Source: CAYXVB01 sp964467785
GTDB lineage: Bacteria; Bdellovibrionota; UBA1018
DNA length: 7,218 nucleotides
Direction of reading: 5' to 3'
Assembly (NCBI GenBank): GCA_964467785.1
Contig: CAYXVB010000183.1
Coordinates: forward strand, 1 to 7,218
Shown here: one piece after another, positions 5,772-7,218 of the stretch
Numbering within the stretch: the stretch's first letter is position 1
Layout: each line of letters begins with the position of its first letter
Notes under the pieces: generated by a model
What the model was told of the DNA's origin: nothing
The model's input: the letters and a program-made list of their open reading frames with translations, nothing else
The model's database searches: none
Translations under genes and position numbers: made by a program

Positions 5772-6368
5772 ATGGAAAACCGCAAACAGAGCGCCCTGAA
5801 ATCAAGTGACCTTCCGGTCGACTTCCTCAAGATGGTCGCGGAAGTCTTCACGACCAACTTCGACGAAGGACTCAAGGCGCTCGAAAAAATCAATCGTGGC
5901 GCGGCCTCCTCGTTCAAAGCCGGCGGCCAGATTTACGCTGACGAGATCATCCTCACCGTGACGCTCTTGACGGAAAACCAAATCGCCGCAACCACGGCTT
6001 ACGCCTCCATTGATTTTGACCCCAAGGCCAGCTCCCCTACCTTGCAGGACCAGCTCGCGCTTTGCGTTGACGCGCTCGGCGGTCTATTCTCCGTTTTGAT
6101 GGACCCGAGCAAGCCCGAAGACCTCGAAAAGCTTGCCAACGAATCCCTCTCCGCGCTCGAAGACATCCCCTACGACTGGACTCCAGTTGACGTCGAAAAG
6201 CGCAAGGTCTTCCTCAAGCTCGACAAGTCCAATCCCGTGCTCGACCAAGCCGCCGACGACTGGCTCGCCAAGAACGATCCGGACTACGAAGAGCGCCTGA
6301 AGGCTGAGCAGCTAGAAACCGAGAAACTCTTTGTGACGGGGCCGAAAAAGGGCGATCGCGTCCACTGA
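5772..6368 (+). CDS. Unrecognised 198-residue acidic cytosolic protein
   Basis: I do not recognise this family. The protein has no signal peptide and no membrane segment, so it is probably cytosolic. It looks mostly helical and acidic, with charged heptad-like stretches near residues 26-45 and in the C-terminal third (LAKNDPDYEERLKAEQLE). The middle holds a moderately hydrophobic core (YADEIILTVTLLTENQ; QLALCVDALGGLFSVLM). The start is well supported: AAAAGGA at 5757-5763 is 8 bases from the ATG, and the hairpin array ends just before it. The stop TGA overlaps the ATG of the next gene by one base (TGATG at 6366-6370), so the two are almost certainly co-translated and may work together. No function is proposed. 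Confidence 0.82.
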   Translation: MENRKQSALKSSDLPVDFLKMVAEVFTTNFDEGLKALEKINRGAASSFKAGGQIYADEIILTVTLLTENQIAATTAYASIDFDPKASSPTLQDQLALCVDALGGLFSVLMDPSKPEDLEKLANESLSALEDIPYDWTPVDVEKRKVFLKLDKSNPVLDQAADDWLAKNDPDYEERLKAEQLETEKLFVTGPKKGDRVH

Positions 6369-6976
6369 TGTACAACCCGGCGCACTTTCGGATCGAAGAC
6401 CCTGCTGAAGCCTTTTTGCTGATCCGCGACTATCCGTTGGCAACCCTGATCGCCCACGCGCCCGGTGCCGCATTGGACGACACGCGCATCGCGCACCTCC
6501 CTCTGATCGCCGTACCCGAGCAAAGCGTCCTTTTGGGACATTTGTCCCGCGCCAACCACCTGCGCATGGGGCCCGTCACCTGCGTATTCAATGGACCGCA
6601 AGGCTACATCAGCCCGTCTTGGTACACGAACCCATCCGAAGACGTTCCGACTTGGAATTATGCCGTCGTGCATGTTTATGGGATCGTTCGCAGAGTCGAA
6701 GACCCCGCCTCGCTCGAATCGATCCTGCAGGCCCAGGTACGGGCGGCAGAGGCTCGCTTTGATCCGTCATGGAACTACGCGATCCCAGATGAGCTGCGTA
6801 CAGATCTATTGCGCGGCATCAGTGGAATTGAAATCACGATCGAACGCGTCGAGGCCAAGTTCAAGCTCAGCCAGAATCGAGATCGCGCGGATCGCTTGGG
6901 TGCAATCGCCGGGCTGCGCAATTCCGGTTCAAGAGAGCTTGCGGGCTGGATGGAACGTTTGGGTCTTACGTCCTAA
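6368..6976 (+). CDS. paiB-like: PaiB-family FMN-binding protein
   Basis: A 202-residue protein of the PaiB / FMN_bind_2 family, a split-barrel flavin-binding fold named after the Bacillus subtilis regulator of protease and sporulation genes. Family marks are clear: the MYNPAHF opening, the GPQGYISPSWY block (76-86), VPTWNYAVVHVYG (93-105), the I-S-G-I-E-I-T-I-E segment (151-159) and the KFKLSQNR motif (164-171) near the C-terminus. Length matches the family. Translation is coupled to the preceding gene through a one-base TGATG overlap, and no separate ribosome-binding site is needed. In Gram-negatives the role of these proteins is poorly defined; some are annotated as transcriptional regulators although no DNA-binding domain is evident here. 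Family assignment is firm, function is not. Confidence 0.92.
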   Translation: MYNPAHFRIEDPAEAFLLIRDYPLATLIAHAPGAALDDTRIAHLPLIAVPEQSVLLGHLSRANHLRMGPVTCVFNGPQGYISPSWYTNPSEDVPTWNYAVVHVYGIVRRVEDPASLESILQAQVRAAEARFDPSWNYAIPDELRTDLLRGISGIEITIERVEAKFKLSQNRDRADRLGAIAGLRNSGSRELAGWMERLGLTS

Positions 6977-7158
6977 CCCCGCGCATTGAAGCGCCCTCGC
7001 CCGCTGGATAAGCGGATCCTCCGACTCTTTTGGCACTTCACTACTCCCTCCAAAAGTAACGCAATGCTTATTCGATGCGACTAAACGCTGCGCCAAACTC
7101 GTCATTCCGTGAGCTTTTGAATAGGCACTGCCCCCCACTCAAGAGATCGAGTGAAGAA
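6977..7158 (+). other. Non-coding stretch after the paiB-like gene
   Basis: Three inverted repeats are visible: CCGCT-GGATA-AGCGG (7001-7015) about 25 bases past the stop, the best candidate for a weak terminator, with CTTTT 12-16 bases later; CTTTTGG (7027-7033) with CCAAAAG (7050-7056) around a 16-base spacer, which could be an operator; and CACTC (7136-7140) with GAGTG (7149-7153) just before a possible start codon. I find no tRNA or other RNA gene and no credible reading frame. Confidence 0.4.
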
Positions 7159-7218
7159 ATGGCAACCGACTCGCAGACAATCTTGCCAGACCGGGGGCCA
7201 CTTATTCTCCCCGGAAAA
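7159..7218 (+). CDS. Possible start of a gene running off the right edge
   Basis: An ATG at 7159 opens a frame of 20 codons with no stop to the window end (MATDSQTILPDRGPLILPGK). No good ribosome-binding site precedes it; only GAG within the small hairpin at 7136-7153 is near. Twenty open codons prove little, so this is listed as a possibility only, with no product. Confidence 0.25.
   Translation, partial: MATDSQTILPDRGPLILPGK

Noticed and set aside
5461..5799. A 112-residue plus-strand frame with a 42-residue repeat, and similar minus-strand frames through the array
   Set aside because: The period of 126 bases keeps frames open by arithmetic. The peptide is a translation of hairpins, runs into the next gene out of frame, and equivalent frames exist on the other strand.
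6929..7138. A 69-residue minus-strand frame over the end of paiB and the spacer
   Set aside because: Its composition is not protein-like, it has no ribosome-binding site, and it overlaps a certain gene on the other strand.

Overview
The window is a draft-assembly piece (it carries a 10-base N gap) from a GC-rich bacterium, roughly 60% GC by eye. The gene content is ketone-body CoA-transferase, thiolase, a DegS/HtrA-type periplasmic protease and a PaiB-type flavin protein. With Gram-negative-style signal peptides this suggests a Gram-negative, possibly of a deltaproteobacterial or Bdellovibrionota-like lineage. That placement is inference from protein style only.

Left half (1-4077), all on the minus strand, read right to left: an acetyl-CoA acetyltransferase (2881-4077) followed by a terminator-like hairpin; a class I SAM methyltransferase of the LCM/TIGR00027 type (1867-2733); a secreted, kinase-fold-like gene (936-1814) broken by two compensating single-base indels; then the 3-oxoacid CoA-transferase subunits A (132-827) and B (1-91, partial). 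CoA-transferase plus thiolase form the standard acetoacetate-to-acetyl-CoA route: acetoacetate is activated with succinyl-CoA, then cleaved by thiolase. The N gap in the thiolase looks like an assembly artefact. Its two flanks share an 8-base overlap, and removing the gap plus one overlap copy gives a canonical 392-residue enzyme.

Right half (4327-7218), on the plus strand: a single-PDZ trypsin-like serine protease (4327-5445) with a C10 homopolymer just after its signal peptide; an unusual 126-bp tandem repeat array (5482-5753); an unrecognised 198-residue protein (5772-6368) that overlaps by one base a PaiB-family FMN-binding protein (6368-6976); a roughly 180-base non-coding stretch; and perhaps the first 20 codons of another gene.

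The most interesting item is the array. Each 126-bp unit folds on paper into six consecutive hairpins. Three have GNRA tetraloops and two present CAGGATG with AGGAT in the loop, the motif arrangement of CsrA/RsmA-binding sponge RNAs. The unit's boundary hairpin (CCGTCGCC-NN-GGCGACGG), followed by ATATTAAA, also occurs alone between the two CoA-transferase genes, in the same sense as transcription and again just ahead of a start codon. This points to a dispersed, RNA-level, REP-like element that sits in translation-initiation regions.
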